A DNA stretch of 5,604 nt from Pedosphaera sp. (GTDB lineage: Bacteria; Verrucomicrobiota; Verrucomicrobiia; Limisphaerales; UBA9464), in the NCBI GenBank assembly GCA_009695405.1, contig SIAZ01000237.1:1-5604 (forward strand). The letters run 5' to 3'. The notes below the pieces were generated by a model that saw nothing but the letters and a program-made list of their open reading frames with translations, made no database searches and had not been told where the DNA came from. A program made the translations under genes and the position numbers. Shown here one piece after another: positions 5,459-5,604 of the stretch (positions are counted from its first letter, which is position 1; every line of letters begins with the position of its first letter).

Positions 5459-5483
5459 TGGGCCTGCTTCGATAAAACGGACA
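5459..5483 (-). repeat. Right terminal inverted repeat of the IS3-type element
   Basis: On the + strand the element's outer edge reads TGGGCCTGC and the inner edge ends ACGGACA, spanning 25 bp. The TG tip, the CCTGC block and the inner GGACA are features shared by many IS3-family ends. The matching left repeat is outside the window, so its exact length cannot be confirmed. Confidence 0.7.
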
Positions 5484-5502
5484 GAGAAAAGGGAGTTATT
5501 GG

Positions 5503-5604
5503 TTAGTTATTTTTGAGTTCGAACTGAGCGGGTGAAAGGCCTCGGAGGGAGGTGTGACGGCGCTGGCGGTTATAGAAGATTTCAATGTAGTCGAAGATTT
5601 CGGA
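5503..5604 (-). CDS. IS3-family transposase (OrfB), C-terminal end only
   Basis: The visible part is 33 codons plus a TAA stop (5503-5505); the rest lies beyond the right edge. The residues include DYIEIFYNRQRRHTSLRGL followed by SPAQFE, the conserved tail after the catalytic core in IS3-family integrase-like transposases. The DDE catalytic residues are upstream and not visible. The stop is 19 bp inside the terminal inverted repeat, a normal arrangement. Confidence 0.9.
   Translation of the reverse strand, partial: SEIFDYIEIFYNRQRRHTSLRGLSPAQFELKNN

Larger units (their letters stand above)
5459..5604 (-). mobile_element. IS3-family insertion sequence, right end
   Basis: The right end of an IS3-family element enters from the window's right edge. 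Its boundary is placed at 5459 because a terminal inverted repeat with the TG...GGACA pattern starts there, and a transposase C-terminus typical of the family (YIEIFYNRQRRHTSL..LSPAQFE) follows on the - strand. The left end, the short first frame (orfA) and the catalytic DDE residues lie outside the window, so the copy cannot be judged intact or broken. The transposase reads toward the 173-aa gene. The bases beside the boundary (AGA, 5456-5458) would be one half of any 3-bp target duplication. Confidence 0.85.

Overview
This window looks like chromosomal DNA from a Gram-negative bacterium. It encodes a predicted lipoprotein, a periplasmic SurA-type foldase and PdxA. The mix of weak Shine-Dalgarno signals, moderate GC and a surA-like/pdxA pair next to an IS3-type element makes me think of Verrucomicrobiota (Opitutae-like). 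That placement is an inference from protein style, not from a marker gene.

Layout: positions 1-366 hold no convincing gene, only a possible terminator near 69-120. A two-gene unit on the + strand follows: a 128-aa predicted lipoprotein (367-753), then a diacylglycerol-kinase/YegS-family lipid kinase (754-1689) whose open frame begins at the base after the lipoprotein stop codon. A possible 72-aa membrane protein is convergent to it on the - strand (1740-1958). Positions 1959-2731 are largely non-coding, with several small inverted repeats and what may be a decayed alpha/beta-hydrolase-like reading frame on the - strand (2339-2541).

The second + strand unit is a secreted SurA/PpiC-like protein (2825-3790), followed after 47 bp by pdxA (3838-4854), the 4-hydroxythreonine-4-phosphate dehydrogenase of pyridoxal phosphate synthesis. 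The order matches the surA-pdxA order known from enterobacteria. Convergent to pdxA is a 173-aa helical, acidic protein of unknown function (4900-5421, - strand). Its upstream region is cut 37 bp before the start codon by the right end of an IS3-family insertion sequence (5459 to the window end), of which the terminal inverted repeat and the last 33 codons of the transposase are visible.

I see no wholly new system. The items most worth a second look are the parvulin domain lacking both usual histidines, the His-to-Gln change at a PdxA substrate-binding position, the swapped acidic residues in the kinase's C-terminal motif, the IS boundary next to the unknown gene, and the decayed frame in the intergenic block.
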